Part shown: positions 1-10,604 of the stretch, piece by piece
Numbering within the stretch: position 1 is the first letter of the stretch
Layout: every line of letters starts with the position of its first letter
NCBI RefSeq assembly: GCF_000014865.1
Contig: NC_008576.1
Span: 277,501 to 341,500, forward strand
Source of the DNA: Magnetococcus marinus MC-1
Lineage (GTDB): Bacteria; Pseudomonadota; Magnetococcia; Magnetococcales; Magnetococcaceae
Reading direction: 5' to 3'
DNA length: 64,000 nucleotides
Made by a program: the position numbers and the translations under genes
The notes under the pieces: generated by a model
What the model saw: the letters and a program-made list of their open reading frames with translations, nothing else
Database searches by the model: none
What the model was told of the DNA's origin: nothing

Positions 1-2316
<2,316 letters not shown>

Positions 2317-2423
2317 ATATACCACAGCCGCAGCCCATTCCCCTCAGTTGTCCAACTCACCCGGTTAAACCCGGTTCGGACCAAACATATCGGCCCCCTC
2401 TATGGTGATGGCCCTCAAGATAA

Positions 2424-2547
<124 letters not shown>

Positions 2548-2563
2548 TTATAACTTTATAATC

Positions 2564-2587
2564 AAAAAGGCCAATCTGGCCTTTTTT
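2564..2587 (+). terminator. rrn operon terminator
   Basis: The arms AAAAAGGCCA and TGGCCTTTTT enclose a short loop, and the second arm ends in a T run. The hairpin lies 17 nt after the 5S gene, where an intrinsic terminator of the rRNA operon is expected. Confidence 0.85.
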
Positions 2588-2767
2588 GAGTTTCTGGGCG
2601 GGAGGATGACCGTCCAGTATCTGGATCTTTTTTCTGGTTTAAAAGATCCTGGTGGTGTATAAGCACCACCAAGAGTTCAACGCAAGAGTGAACTCAATGA
2701 TAACAATAACCGGGCCGGGGCCATCCATTGCTCCGGCTTTCGTGTATTAGAAAATGGAGGAACCGCC

Positions 2768-3202
2768 GTGAAAAGTTTCGTGGCAAAACCAAGCACAATT
2801 GAACGTAAATGGTATGTCATCGACGCCACCGATATGGTGGTGGGTCGTTTGGCATCGGAAGTGGCCAAGCGTCTGCGCGGTAAGCATAAGCCTACCTATA
2901 CGCCGTTCATGGATTGTGGTGATAACATCATCATCGTCAATGCGGAGAAGGTGCGTTTTACCGGCAACAAGCGCAACGATAAGGTCTACTACTGGCATTC
3001 TCGGTTTCCTGGTGGCCTAAAATCCATTACCGCCGATAAAGAGCTTTCTGGCAACCACCCCGAGCGGGTGCTGGAGAAAGCGATTAAAGGCATGCTGCCC
3101 AAAAATGTCTTGGGCCGTCAAATGTTTCGTAAGCTGAATGTGTATAAAGGGTCTGAGCATCCGCATACGGCACAACAGCCTGAAGAACTGAAATTGGGTT
3201 AA
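2768..3202 (+). CDS. rplM: 50S ribosomal protein L13
   Basis: The product is a 144-residue L13, a large-subunit protein that binds 23S rRNA early in assembly. It is recognised from [16 protein letters not shown] near the N-terminus and the [19 protein letters not shown] segment around residues 108-127. Length matches the family (about 142). The start is GTG with GGAGG at 2756-2760, and no better start lies upstream. rpsI follows after 12 nt with its own ribosome-binding site, the near-universal rplM-rpsI pair, so the two proteins are surely cotranscribed. Confidence 0.97.
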   Translation: MKSFVAKPSTIERKWYVIDATDMVVGRLASEVAKRLRGKHKPTYTPFMDCGDNIIIVNAEKVRFTGNKRNDKVYYWHSRFPGGLKSITADKELSGNHPERVLEKAIKGMLPKNVLGRQMFRKLNVYKGSEHPHTAQQPEELKLG

Positions 3203-3214
3203 GGGAGAGAGATC

Positions 3215-3607
3215 ATGGCTCAAGAAACCTTCAATGCCACTGGTAAGCGTAAAGAGTCTGTGGCCCGTGTACGCATCGTGCCTGGCAGCGGTAAAGTGAC
3301 CATCAACCAAAAGCCGATGGATGTCTATTTTGGCCGTCCTGTGCTGCGTATGGTGGTAAACCAGCCCTTCTCCGTCACCGAGATGGAAAATAAGTTTGAC
3401 GTATTGGTCAATGTGCATGGCGGTGGGGTATCGGGTCAAGCCGGGGCCATCAAGCACGGTATTTCCAAAGCGCTGGTGGATTATGATGAAGCGCTGCGTC
3501 CGGCCCTGAAAAAAGCGGGTTTTCTAACCCGTGATGCGCGTACCGTTGAGCGTAAAAAGTACGGTCGCCACAAGGCACGTAAGAGCACCCAGTTCTCCAA
3601 GCGTTAA
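3215..3607 (+). CDS. rpsI: 30S ribosomal protein S9
   Basis: This 130-residue protein is S9 (uS9), whose basic C-terminal tail reaches the P-site tRNA in the small subunit. Family marks are [17 protein letters not shown] near the start, [19 protein letters not shown] in the middle, and the terminal [11 protein letters not shown] ending in the conserved Lys-Arg. The ATG is preceded by GGGAGAGA at a good distance. It is the second gene of the rplM-rpsI operon and is followed by a strong terminator, which separates it from argC. Confidence 0.97.
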   Translation: MAQETFNATGKRKESVARVRIVPGSGKVTINQKPMDVYFGRPVLRMVVNQPFSVTEMENKFDVLVNVHGGGVSGQAGAIKHGISKALVDYDEALRPALKKAGFLTRDARTVERKKYGRHKARKSTQFSKR

Positions 3608-3631
3608 GCCTGTTGAGATGGGGTTTTATAA

Positions 3632-3668
3632 AGAGGGGGGCTCCTTATGGGGCCCTCCTCTTTTTTTT
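3632..3668 (+). terminator. rplM-rpsI terminator
   Basis: A 13-bp stem (3632-3644 with 3649-3661, including two G-T wobbles) with a TTAT loop runs into eight T residues. It lies 25 nt after rpsI. Confidence 0.9.
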
Positions 3669-3740
3669 GGGTTTACATCCTAGGGTAAAGGGGTAGAGAA
3701 TGTGCCTTTTTTTACCCTCTGATGGTTGAGGATTGGAAAC

Positions 3741-4790
3741 ATGGGTCGCACCCTGCGGGTTGCCATCTTGGGCGCAACTGGTTACACCGGTGGTGAACTT
3801 ATCCGGTTATTGCATCGACACCCTGGCGCTGAGTTGAGCTTTGTGAGCTCCGAACGGTTTGCGGGTCAATCCATTGCCAAGGTCTATACCCATCTTCAAG
3901 CGGTGGGACATTTGATCTGCCAACCCATGGATGCTAAAAAGGCTTGCGAGGCGGCGGACTTTATCTTCTGTGCCTTGCCCCATGTCACCTCCATGGAGGT
4001 GGTGCCAGAGCTGTTACAGCGGGGGGCTAAGGTGGTGGATCTATCCGCCGACTTCCGGCTTAAAAGCGCCGAGACCTATGCCCATTGGTATGGTACACAA
4101 CATTTGGCCCCGGAACTGCTGCCACAGGCGGCTTATGGGTTGCCCGAACTGTTTCGTGAATCCATCAAAGGGGCCAACTTGGTGGCGAACCCTGGCTGTT
4201 ATCCAACCTCGGTGCAGCTGCCGCTCTTTCCGCTCTTACAAGAGGGCATGATTGATCCAGCACTGGTCATTGCGGATAGTAAGTCGGGTGTGAGTGGGGC
4301 GGGGCGTTCTCCTGCGCAGGGCACGCTGTTTGCTGAGTTGTCAGAAGGATTTAAAGCCTATAAAGTAGAGGCACACCGGCATATCCCAGAGATGGAGCAA
4401 AATTTGGCTTTGGCAGCGGGGAAAGAGATTAAAATACGTTTTACCCCCCACCTTTTGCCTCAAAGCCGTGGTATACTTTCGACCTGCTATCTACGCCCAA
4501 CAAGTGGGGTGAATGCACAACGGGTGCGGGATACTTTAATGACACGCTACCGGGATGAGCCTTTTGTGACGGTGTTACCCCATGGGGATATGCCGGCCAC
4601 CTCCGATGTGCGCGGCAGTAATGCTTGCCATATGGGCGTGACAGAAGATCTACGTAGTGGATGGTTGATCATCGTTTCAGTTATCGATAATCTGGTTAAG
4701 GGTGCTTCTGGGGCTGCGGTACAGAACTTTAACCTGATGACCGGATGGGATGAAACAACGGCGCTTGACAGTTTGCCGATGTTTCCGTAA
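3741..4790 (+). CDS. argC: N-acetyl-gamma-glutamyl-phosphate reductase
   Basis: ArgC reduces N-acetylglutamyl phosphate with NADPH to the semialdehyde, the third step of arginine synthesis, in the cytosol. The 349-residue protein shows the nucleotide-binding loop GATGYTGGELIRLL at residues 10-23, the active-site NPGCYPT with its nucleophilic cysteine near residue 150, and the HRHIPEMEQ segment. It is the roughly 345-residue ArgC form. ATG at 3741 is chosen because GAGG lies 9 nt upstream and the glycine-rich loop then sits near the N-terminus. A position after rplM-rpsI is common in Alphaproteobacteria. No other arg gene is in the window. Confidence 0.95.
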   Translation: MGRTLRVAILGATGYTGGELIRLLHRHPGAELSFVSSERFAGQSIAKVYTHLQAVGHLICQPMDAKKACEAADFIFCALPHVTSMEVVPELLQRGAKVVDLSADFRLKSAETYAHWYGTQHLAPELLPQAAYGLPELFRESIKGANLVANPGCYPTSVQLPLFPLLQEGMIDPALVIADSKSGVSGAGRSPAQGTLFAELSEGFKAYKVEAHRHIPEMEQNLALAAGKEIKIRFTPHLLPQSRGILSTCYLRPTSGVNAQRVRDTLMTRYRDEPFVTVLPHGDMPATSDVRGSNACHMGVTEDLRSGWLIIVSVIDNLVKGASGAAVQNFNLMTGWDETTALDSLPMFP

Positions 4791-4938
4791 GTGGGAGGCG
4801 TTCTCACCTAAACGCGGTTATACCGCTAAACAGGTGTGCGTGTACGGTTTTTCTTGCCAAGGCGTGCCAAGTCTGTTAACTAGCATGCGAAGGGCGACCT
4901 GTGAGGATAGAATCCTTTTTTCTGAGAGGAACAACGTA

Positions 4939-5196
4939 ATGGCTCTGATTATCAATGAAGATTGCACCAACTGTGATGTTTGTCTGCCTGAGTGTCCCAA
5001 TGAGGCCATCACCGATGGTTCTGATGTAGACTCCGACATCTATTATATTCATCCTGACCTCTGCTCTGAGTGTAAAGGTTCTTTTGATGAGCCTCAGTGC
5101 GTCTCGGTCTGCCCGGTAGAGTGCATCGAGCAGGACCCCGACCATGTTGAGAGCGAAGAAGAGTTGCTGGCTAAGCACGAAGCGATTCACGGCTAA
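4939..5196 (+). CDS. YfhL-type 4Fe-4S ferredoxin
   Basis: An 85-residue cytosolic electron carrier with two cysteine clusters: CTNCDVCLPECP near residues 9-20, and CSEC followed by a short insert and CVSVCP around 38-60. The insert between the second CxxC and the last cysteines is characteristic of YfhL/Fdx-type ferredoxins binding two 4Fe-4S clusters. The acidic C-terminus is also usual. The start ATG is set by GAGAGGA 8 nt upstream; a longer in-frame reading from 4750 overlaps argC and has no site. A terminator follows, so it is probably a single-gene unit. The redox partner is unknown. Confidence 0.9.
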   Translation: MALIINEDCTNCDVCLPECPNEAITDGSDVDSDIYYIHPDLCSECKGSFDEPQCVSVCPVECIEQDPDHVESEEELLAKHEAIHG

Positions 5197-5222
5197 CTGC
5201 ACCGCCTCTTTTGTCGGACTGG

Positions 5223-5250
5223 AGGGGCGCCTGCTCAAGGCGCCCCTTTT
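5223..5250 (+). terminator. terminator after ferredoxin gene
   Basis: The arms AGGGGCGCC and GGCGCCCCT (with a 7-nt loop) are followed by TTTT, 26 nt downstream of the ferredoxin stop codon. Confidence 0.85.
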
Positions 5251-5383
5251 GCCATTTGTGCAACCATGTTTGTCGGTTCGGTTAGACCCCACACTGGTCC
5301 ATACGTGCGATCTGAGTAAACCGGTTCCAGGGCGCAAGCAGGGGTGGCGGATAGGTCTCCCATGAAGATCAGTAGGAGTGGTT

Positions 5384-6271
5384 ATGCCCAACAGTATGAC
5401 CGGCATTGGTCGGAGCGAAGCGAGCGTGCAGGGCATGCGTCTTGCTTGGCGTTTGCGCAGTGTCAACCAACGCTTTTTAGAGATGAATCTGCGTCTACCC
5501 GATCTCTTTTTGGATGCGGAGCCACGGTTTCGCCAACGTCTACGGGGGCACTTTGCGCGTGGTTCGGTGGAGGCGACACTGACCATGCAGCAGGATGGCC
5601 CCAGTCAGGTTAAAATGCAGCTTGATCGGGAACGGCTTGGTCAGATCCTGGCGGCTGAGAAGAACATGCGCGAACTGGATGGCTCTCACCGTGGTGAGCT
5701 CAGTATGGATCGGCTGCTCTCCTGGCCTGGGGTGCTCAAGGAGTTGCCCGTTGCGTGGGATAGCCAGCAGTTGGAAGAGATTTGGCACCAAGCGGACAGC
5801 TTGCTTGAGTCTGCTTGTGAGGAGATGACCCAGTTTCGTGGTCGCGAAGGGGCCGCGCTGGCGCAGGGTATTTTGGAGCGCCTACACGAGCTGGAGCAGT
5901 TGGCCCAGCAGATCGAGGCGGATCTACCCAGAGTGCGGGAGATTTTGGAGAAGCGTCTGCACGAAAAGTTGGCGCAGATTGCAGAAAATCCTGCCGATCC
6001 CGCGCGCATGGCGCAAGAGGTGGGCTATTTGCTGACCAAGGTGGATGTATCAGAGGAGTTGGAGCGTCTTTCGATCCATATTCGTGAGATGCGTGACACG
6101 TTAGAGCTCAGTGAGCCAGTGGGGCGGCGTTTAGATTTTCTTTGCCAGGAGCTTAATCGGGAGTCCAACACCCTCTGCTCCAAACCCCAAGATCCGACCA
6201 TTTCCCGTATTGGTGTGGATATGAAAGTAGCCATCGAGAAGATCCGGGAGCAGGTACAAAATCTGGAGTAG
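5384..6271 (+). CDS. yicC: YicC-family endoribonuclease
   Basis: A 295-residue YicC/YloC-family protein. It is recognised by the N-terminal MPNSMTGIGRSEA (family consensus SMTG.GR), RSVNQRFLEMNLRLP near residue 30, and the C-terminal DFLCQELNRESNTLCSK segment that carries the DUF1732 signature. Members have been described as endoribonucleases. ATG at 5384 is used because it gives the usual N-terminus and has TAGGAG just upstream; a GTG two codons earlier overlaps that site. It is placed 14 nt before gmk, a conserved pairing in proteobacteria, and is likely cotranscribed with gmk and rpoZ. Confidence 0.92.
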   Translation: MPNSMTGIGRSEASVQGMRLAWRLRSVNQRFLEMNLRLPDLFLDAEPRFRQRLRGHFARGSVEATLTMQQDGPSQVKMQLDRERLGQILAAEKNMRELDGSHRGELSMDRLLSWPGVLKELPVAWDSQQLEEIWHQADSLLESACEEMTQFRGREGAALAQGILERLHELEQLAQQIEADLPRVREILEKRLHEKLAQIAENPADPARMAQEVGYLLTKVDVSEELERLSIHIREMRDTLELSEPVGRRLDFLCQELNRESNTLCSKPQDPTISRIGVDMKVAIEKIREQVQNLE

Positions 6272-6285
6272 GGGGGGATTCGCGC

Positions 6286-6909
6286 ATGTTACAGACCAGG
6301 GGCTTTGCCCTGATTGTTTCGGCACCATCCGGCACGGGCAAGACCACCTTGACCCGCCATTTGATGGCAACCCAGCCTAATATAGCCCTTTCGGTCTCGA
6401 CCACCACACGGGGTGCGCGGCCAGGTGAAGAAGAGGGTACCCACTATTTTTTTGTGGATAAAAACAGATTTGAAACACGGATCGAGCAGGGCTGCTTTCT
6501 GGAGTGGGCCGAGGTATTCGGTAACTATTATGGCACGGATCGTGGGTTTGTTAAGGAGCATATTGAAGCAGGCCATGTGGTGCTGCTAGATATTGATTGG
6601 CAGGGTGCACGGCAAATACGTGACAATATGGACGCCCATGATGTGGTGAGTATCTTTATTGCACCGCCCGCGCAGGATAAATTAGAGATCCGTTTACGGG
6701 GCCGTAAGACCGACAGCGAAGAGGTGATTCAAAAACGCATGCAGCAAGCCGCCGCCGAGTTTTCCCACTGGGATGAGTTTGACTATGTGGTGGTAAACGA
6801 TGATCTGGCCCAAGCGAAGGTAGAACTTTCTGCGGTGCTTGTGGCAGAAAGATTGCGGCGGGGGCGCATGCAGGCTACAATTCAACCTATCTTGAAAACC
6901 TTTGCATAG
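6286..6909 (+). CDS. gmk: guanylate kinase
   Basis: Gmk phosphorylates GMP to GDP with ATP, linking purine synthesis to GTP and (p)ppGpp pools. The 207-residue product has the P-loop SAPSGTGKTTL at residues 12-22, the GMP-binding STTTRGARPGE segment near 38-48, the YFFVD strand, and the GRKTDSEEVIQKR lid. Length matches the family. It sits between yicC and rpoZ, with rel next, the conserved gmk-rpoZ-spoT order. Confidence 0.97.
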   Translation: MLQTRGFALIVSAPSGTGKTTLTRHLMATQPNIALSVSTTTRGARPGEEEGTHYFFVDKNRFETRIEQGCFLEWAEVFGNYYGTDRGFVKEHIEAGHVVLLDIDWQGARQIRDNMDAHDVVSIFIAPPAQDKLEIRLRGRKTDSEEVIQKRMQQAAAEFSHWDEFDYVVVNDDLAQAKVELSAVLVAERLRRGRMQATIQPILKTFA

Positions 6910-6989
6910 GGTGGTTAGGCTACATAGGCCGCTAACCACATTATGCTTTTCAAGCAATGCTACAGCAGCAAGCTTAAAGAGAGAAGCCG

Positions 6990-7355
6990 ATGGCACGCGT
7001 TACCGTTGATGATTGTGTACAACATGTTTCCAACCGCTTTGAGTTGGTGATTTTGGCCGCCAAGCGGGCCCGCCAGCTGGCCAAGGGTGCTGAGCCCGAG
7101 GTTTCAGTGGATCGTGATAAAAATACCGTGGTTGCTCTGCGTGAGATTGCCGAGTCCAAGTTAAATATGGATGATCTGCGTCGTATGGAAGAGACGGTAG
7201 TCGAAGAAGAGGTGGTGGATGAGGTGATTCGCTTTGAAATAGCCGATCTTGCTGTTTCTGACGATCTTGCCGATGGCGATGCTGCCAATGATCTACAGGG
7301 TGAAGAAGATGACCTGGGCTTGGGTTTGGATGAAGCCGAGGATCTGGGTTTCTGA
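6990..7355 (+). CDS. rpoZ: RNA polymerase omega subunit
   Basis: RpoZ helps assemble RNA polymerase and forms part of a ppGpp-binding site. The N-terminal 70 residues are a normal omega: [28 protein letters not shown] and the [12 protein letters not shown] helix. After about residue 75 the protein continues in a strongly acidic tail ([28 protein letters not shown]) to 121 residues, longer than the roughly 90 of E. coli. It has its own ribosome-binding site (AAAGAGAG). A terminator follows, so rel downstream has at least partly independent expression. Confidence 0.93.
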   Translation: MARVTVDDCVQHVSNRFELVILAAKRARQLAKGAEPEVSVDRDKNTVVALREIAESKLNMDDLRRMEETVVEEEVVDEVIRFEIADLAVSDDLADGDAANDLQGEEDDLGLGLDEAEDLGF

Positions 7356-7377
7356 AGCACTGTTCGTTGCTGAGTAA

Positions 7378-7404
7378 TGGGGCTTGGAAAACCAAGCCCC
7401 ATTT
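7378..7404 (+). terminator. terminator between rpoZ and rel
   Basis: The perfect arms TGGGGCTTGG and CCAAGCCCCA around an AAAA loop are followed by TTTG. The T tract is short, so read-through into rel is possible. Confidence 0.75.
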
Positions 7405-7468
7405 GTGTGACTTGAGTGGTGCGCCAGCGTAATTGCAACACCATACCAACCATAAGGGGGGTTGCGGC

Positions 7469-9730
7469 TTGCAAGGGTGGGATACCATCTATGAGGGTGT
7501 TATCAGCTATCATGCTGAGGCCGACCTGTCACCGCTGAAAAGGGTTGTGGATCTGTTTGAGGAGATTCAATGGCCCGCCGAGACAATAGATAGAGACTCC
7601 CCGATTCATCCCCTGGTTATTGCCAAAACCCTCTTAAAAATGCGCATGGATGTTGCCTCTCTAGCCTGTGCGCTGTTGGTCCACCCATACAGCCAGCGAC
7701 GCTTTGAGCTGGATACCGTCAAACAACGTTTTGGCGATGATATTGCCTTTTTGCTAGAGGGTATCTCCCGTATTTCCCTGCTCTCCTTACGTACCCCTGA
7801 AAAAAAACAAAAAGAGACGACCATCGAGGAACCCGAAGAGGGAGCATCGCTGGAGGATGGGCCACCGACCCCCCGCAGTGTGGGGGAGATGATTGGTGAG
7901 ATTCATCACGGCACGATTTTGGTGCGGGATGAAAATCAGGCGGAAGGTTTTCGTAAGCTGGTTTTGGCCATGGCCAAGGATATTCGGGTAATATTGATTC
8001 GCTTGGTGCTTTGTTTGCACCAATTGCGTTTGGCCATGCGCATGGGTCCGGTGGCATCGGTGGCGAATCTCTCCCACGAGGTAATGGAGATCTATGCGCC
8101 CATAGCCCACCGGTTGGGGGTCTATTGGCTGAAAAATGAGTTGGAGGATCTGGCCTTCCGCATGCAGTGGCCGGGGCAGTATGACGCCATTCGCGCCAAG
8201 GTGTTAGAGCGTCGCAAGGGTGGTGAGGATGTGGTGCAGAAGGTGATCGCCATTTTGGGAGATAAGCTGGTCAGCCACCATATTCAGGGTCAAGTGTTTG
8301 GTCGCGAAAAGCATCTTTATTCGGTGTGGAGCAAGATTAACCGCAAACAGATCACCCTAGACGATATGTTTGATCTGATTGCGTACCGCATTATTGTTCC
8401 GAATAAAGAGGATTGTTATCGAACGCTGGGTATGATCCACAGCGAATTTAAGCCGATCCCCGGGCGTTTTAAAGATTATGTGGCCATCCCCAAACGCAAC
8501 GGTTATCAGTCGCTGCACACGGTGGTATTTGGTCCCTTTGGCAACCGAATTGAGATACAGATACGTACCGAAAAAATGCACCAGATTGCCGAAAGCGGGG
8601 TGGCGGCGCACTGGAGCTACAAGGGTAAAGGGGGGGGTGGCAACAGCACCACCGGTTATGCGTGGTTAAAAGATCTACTGGCCCTACAAGAGAGCGTGGA
8701 TGATCCAGGTCAGTTTGTGGAGAACGTGCGCTTTGATCTCTTTCCAGAAGAGATTTATGTCTTTACGCCAAATGGAGAAATTATCACCCTACCCAGTAAA
8801 GCAACACCGGTTGATTTTGCCTATGCGGTACACTCGCAAGTGGGTAATAGCTGTCAGGGGGCTAAAATCAATGGCCGTATTGTACCGCTAAAAACCCCTT
8901 TGGTGACGGGGGATACCATCTCCATTATCACGGGTAAAAATCGCGAGCCCAACCCCAACTGGTTGCAGTTTGTGGTGACCTCCAAGGCCAAATATTGGAT
9001 AGGCCGCTTTGTCAAAGAGAAGCAGCGCCAGCAATCCATTGGTCTGGGTCGGGAGATACTGGAACGTGAGGGGCGCAAGGTAGGTAGTTCCATCACAGAA
9101 AAACAGCTACGTGTTGTGCTGGAAACCTTCCGCTGTGAAAATATTGATGATCTTTACTATAACATCGGTATCTCGCGGGTTTCGGCCTTACAGGTGGTGC
9201 ACAAGCTCTTTCCGGGCAGTGCGCCAGCGTTTACCGAGCGTAAGAACCAAGTAGCACGGGCCGGGGTAGAGAGACGCGGAGATAAACTGGCGCTCACTGG
9301 GGCGTTGGAGGGTATCGCCGTGCAAGCGGCCCGCTGTTGCAGTCCCCTACCGGGGGATGTGGTGGTGGGTATTATCAATACAGGGCGGGGCATTACGCTA
9401 CACCGCATCAGTTGCAACAACCTCAAGAGTATGGAAGATCAACCGGAGCGCTGGGTAGAGGATATTAATTGGGGTGGGGATAAGCTACTGGCTCACACGG
9501 CGCGCATTCGTGCTATGGTGAGTAATCGGCGTGGTCTGCTTACCCCCATCAGTCAGGTGATTACCGAGGCCAAGGCGAATCTGTTGGATGTGCATGTGCA
9601 GGATCGCGACCGCGATCCCTGCATGGTGGTTTTGGAAGTAGAAGTCATCAATCATGACCACCTAGAGCGTGTTTTGGCGAACCTGCGTTCTGTACCCGAG
9701 GTGCGGAGTGTGGATCGTATGAATGCCTAG
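7469..9730 (+). CDS. relA: RelA/SpoT-family (p)ppGpp synthetase with degenerate hydrolase domain
   Basis: A long RSH protein (753 residues from the preferred TTG start, which has AAGGGGGG about 8 nt upstream; TTG at 7433 is the alternative). Domain order is a degenerate HD domain (about 40-220), synthetase (about 280-385; RFKDYVAIPKRNGYQSLHT and QIRTEKMHQIAESGVAAHW intact), TGS (about 430-490), a CC-type zinc region with RCCSPLPGD, and a C-terminal ACT. The hydrolase motif HDxxED reads VHPYSQR at 71-77, and the usual ADR.HN helix reads LCLHQL at 181-186. A 45-residue acidic insert follows residue 108. It therefore should make but not degrade (p)ppGpp, although it occupies the spoT locus after gmk-rpoZ. 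Confidence 0.92.
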   Translation: MQGWDTIYEGVISYHAEADLSPLKRVVDLFEEIQWPAETIDRDSPIHPLVIAKTLLKMRMDVASLACALLVHPYSQRRFELDTVKQRFGDDIAFLLEGISRISLLSLRTPEKKQKETTIEEPEEGASLEDGPPTPRSVGEMIGEIHHGTILVRDENQAEGFRKLVLAMAKDIRVILIRLVLCLHQLRLAMRMGPVASVANLSHEVMEIYAPIAHRLGVYWLKNELEDLAFRMQWPGQYDAIRAKVLERRKGGEDVVQKVIAILGDKLVSHHIQGQVFGREKHLYSVWSKINRKQITLDDMFDLIAYRIIVPNKEDCYRTLGMIHSEFKPIPGRFKDYVAIPKRNGYQSLHTVVFGPFGNRIEIQIRTEKMHQIAESGVAAHWSYKGKGGGGNSTTGYAWLKDLLALQESVDDPGQFVENVRFDLFPEEIYVFTPNGEIITLPSKATPVDFAYAVHSQVGNSCQGAKINGRIVPLKTPLVTGDTISIITGKNREPNPNWLQFVVTSKAKYWIGRFVKEKQRQQSIGLGREILEREGRKVGSSITEKQLRVVLETFRCENIDDLYYNIGISRVSALQVVHKLFPGSAPAFTERKNQVARAGVERRGDKLALTGALEGIAVQAARCCSPLPGDVVVGIINTGRGITLHRISCNNLKSMEDQPERWVEDINWGGDKLLAHTARIRAMVSNRRGLLTPISQVITEAKANLLDVHVQDRDRDPCMVVLEVEVINHDHLERVLANLRSVPEVRSVDRMNA

Positions 9731-9830
9731 GTCACTTCTATAAATGGGTTAAAATAGGCGTACGTTGGGGGTTCTATGGCCCGAGCTTGCTGCCCCAAAT
9801 TGGACCAACGGTTTTGTTAAGAGGAATCCC

Positions 9831-10223
9831 ATGCACCAAAAAATTGCCATTGCTACCCCCCACGCTCCCCAAGCGATTGGGCCATACAGTCAGGCCATTC
9901 AACAGAATGGTTGGCTCTATATTTCGGGTCAGATTGCCTTAGATCCCACTACGGGTGTGGTGGTGGGGCAGGGCGATGTGGGGGCAGAGACCCATCGCGT
10001 TATGCAGAATTTGGCGGCAATTTTAGAGGCGGCTGGGGGAGGGTTTAAAGATGTGGTGAAGTGTCAAATTTTTTTGGCCGATATGGATGACTTTGCCACG
10101 GTCAACGAAATTTATGCTTCCTACTTGTCAGAACCCTTTCCTGCGCGGGCTACGGTGCAGGTGGCGAAGTTGCCAAAAGGGGTTAAGGTGGAGATTGATG
10201 CCACCGCATTTGTTGGGGGTTGA
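9831..10223 (+). CDS. ridA: RidA family enamine/imine deaminase
   Basis: RidA hydrolyses reactive 2-aminoacrylate-type enamines released by PLP enzymes, protecting the cytosol. The 130-residue protein has the classic APQAIGPYSQAI, YISGQIALDP, and the C-terminal ARATVQVAKLPKGVKVEIDATA with the carboxylate-binding arginine. ATG at 9831 is preferred: AAGAGGA lies at the correct distance and the length fits the family, while the in-frame extension upstream does not resemble it. Placement directly after rel is a frequent proteobacterial arrangement. Confidence 0.96.
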   Translation: MHQKIAIATPHAPQAIGPYSQAIQQNGWLYISGQIALDPTTGVVVGQGDVGAETHRVMQNLAAILEAAGGGFKDVVKCQIFLADMDDFATVNEIYASYLSEPFPARATVQVAKLPKGVKVEIDATAFVGG

Positions 10224-10271
10224 GGGCGGTTGCGGGTAAGGCCGTTTTACCAACGCTAAAGGAGTAGAGAG

Positions 10272-10601
10272 ATGCGTCCATTAACCCTGGTGGGGTTGGT
10301 TATGGCCCTGTTGGTGGGGATCGTTCCCCAGGCACGGGCCGGGCAGGGGTTGTACTGTCTACATGGGGATGCGGGCATACATTGTGTGTATGCTTCGTTT
10401 ACTGCCTGTATGGCGGCGGCGGCGGGCAGCCATGGAGAGTGCAAGTTAAATCAAAACGGTATGCTTAAACCCGTCGGCGGGGCTCCCTACTGTATTGCTG
10501 AAAAGTGGCGGGTGCACTGTATCTATCCCAGTATGGAGAGTTGCATGGTACAAGCCATGGCGCGTCGTGCCCAGTGTGTGCCTAATCCAAACCAGCACTA
10601 A
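10272..10601 (+). CDS. secreted Cys-rich protein with two DUF3551-like repeats
   Basis: A 109-residue protein with a signal peptide (residues 1-23, ending ARA). The mature part is two copies of one motif: YCLHGDAGIHCVYASFTAC near 28-46 and YCIAEKWRVHCIYPSMESC near 73-91, each followed by a further Cys. The pattern (YC, then HC.Y.S...CM, then C) resembles single-copy DUF3551 proteins of Alphaproteobacteria. The paired cysteines suggest disulfides in the periplasm. It has GGAGTAGAGAG before the ATG and ends 3 nt before the next gene, so the two are probably coupled. The function is unknown. Confidence 0.7.
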   Translation: MRPLTLVGLVMALLVGIVPQARAGQGLYCLHGDAGIHCVYASFTACMAAAAGSHGECKLNQNGMLKPVGGAPYCIAEKWRVHCIYPSMESCMVQAMARRAQCVPNPNQH

Positions 10602-10604
10602 GTT

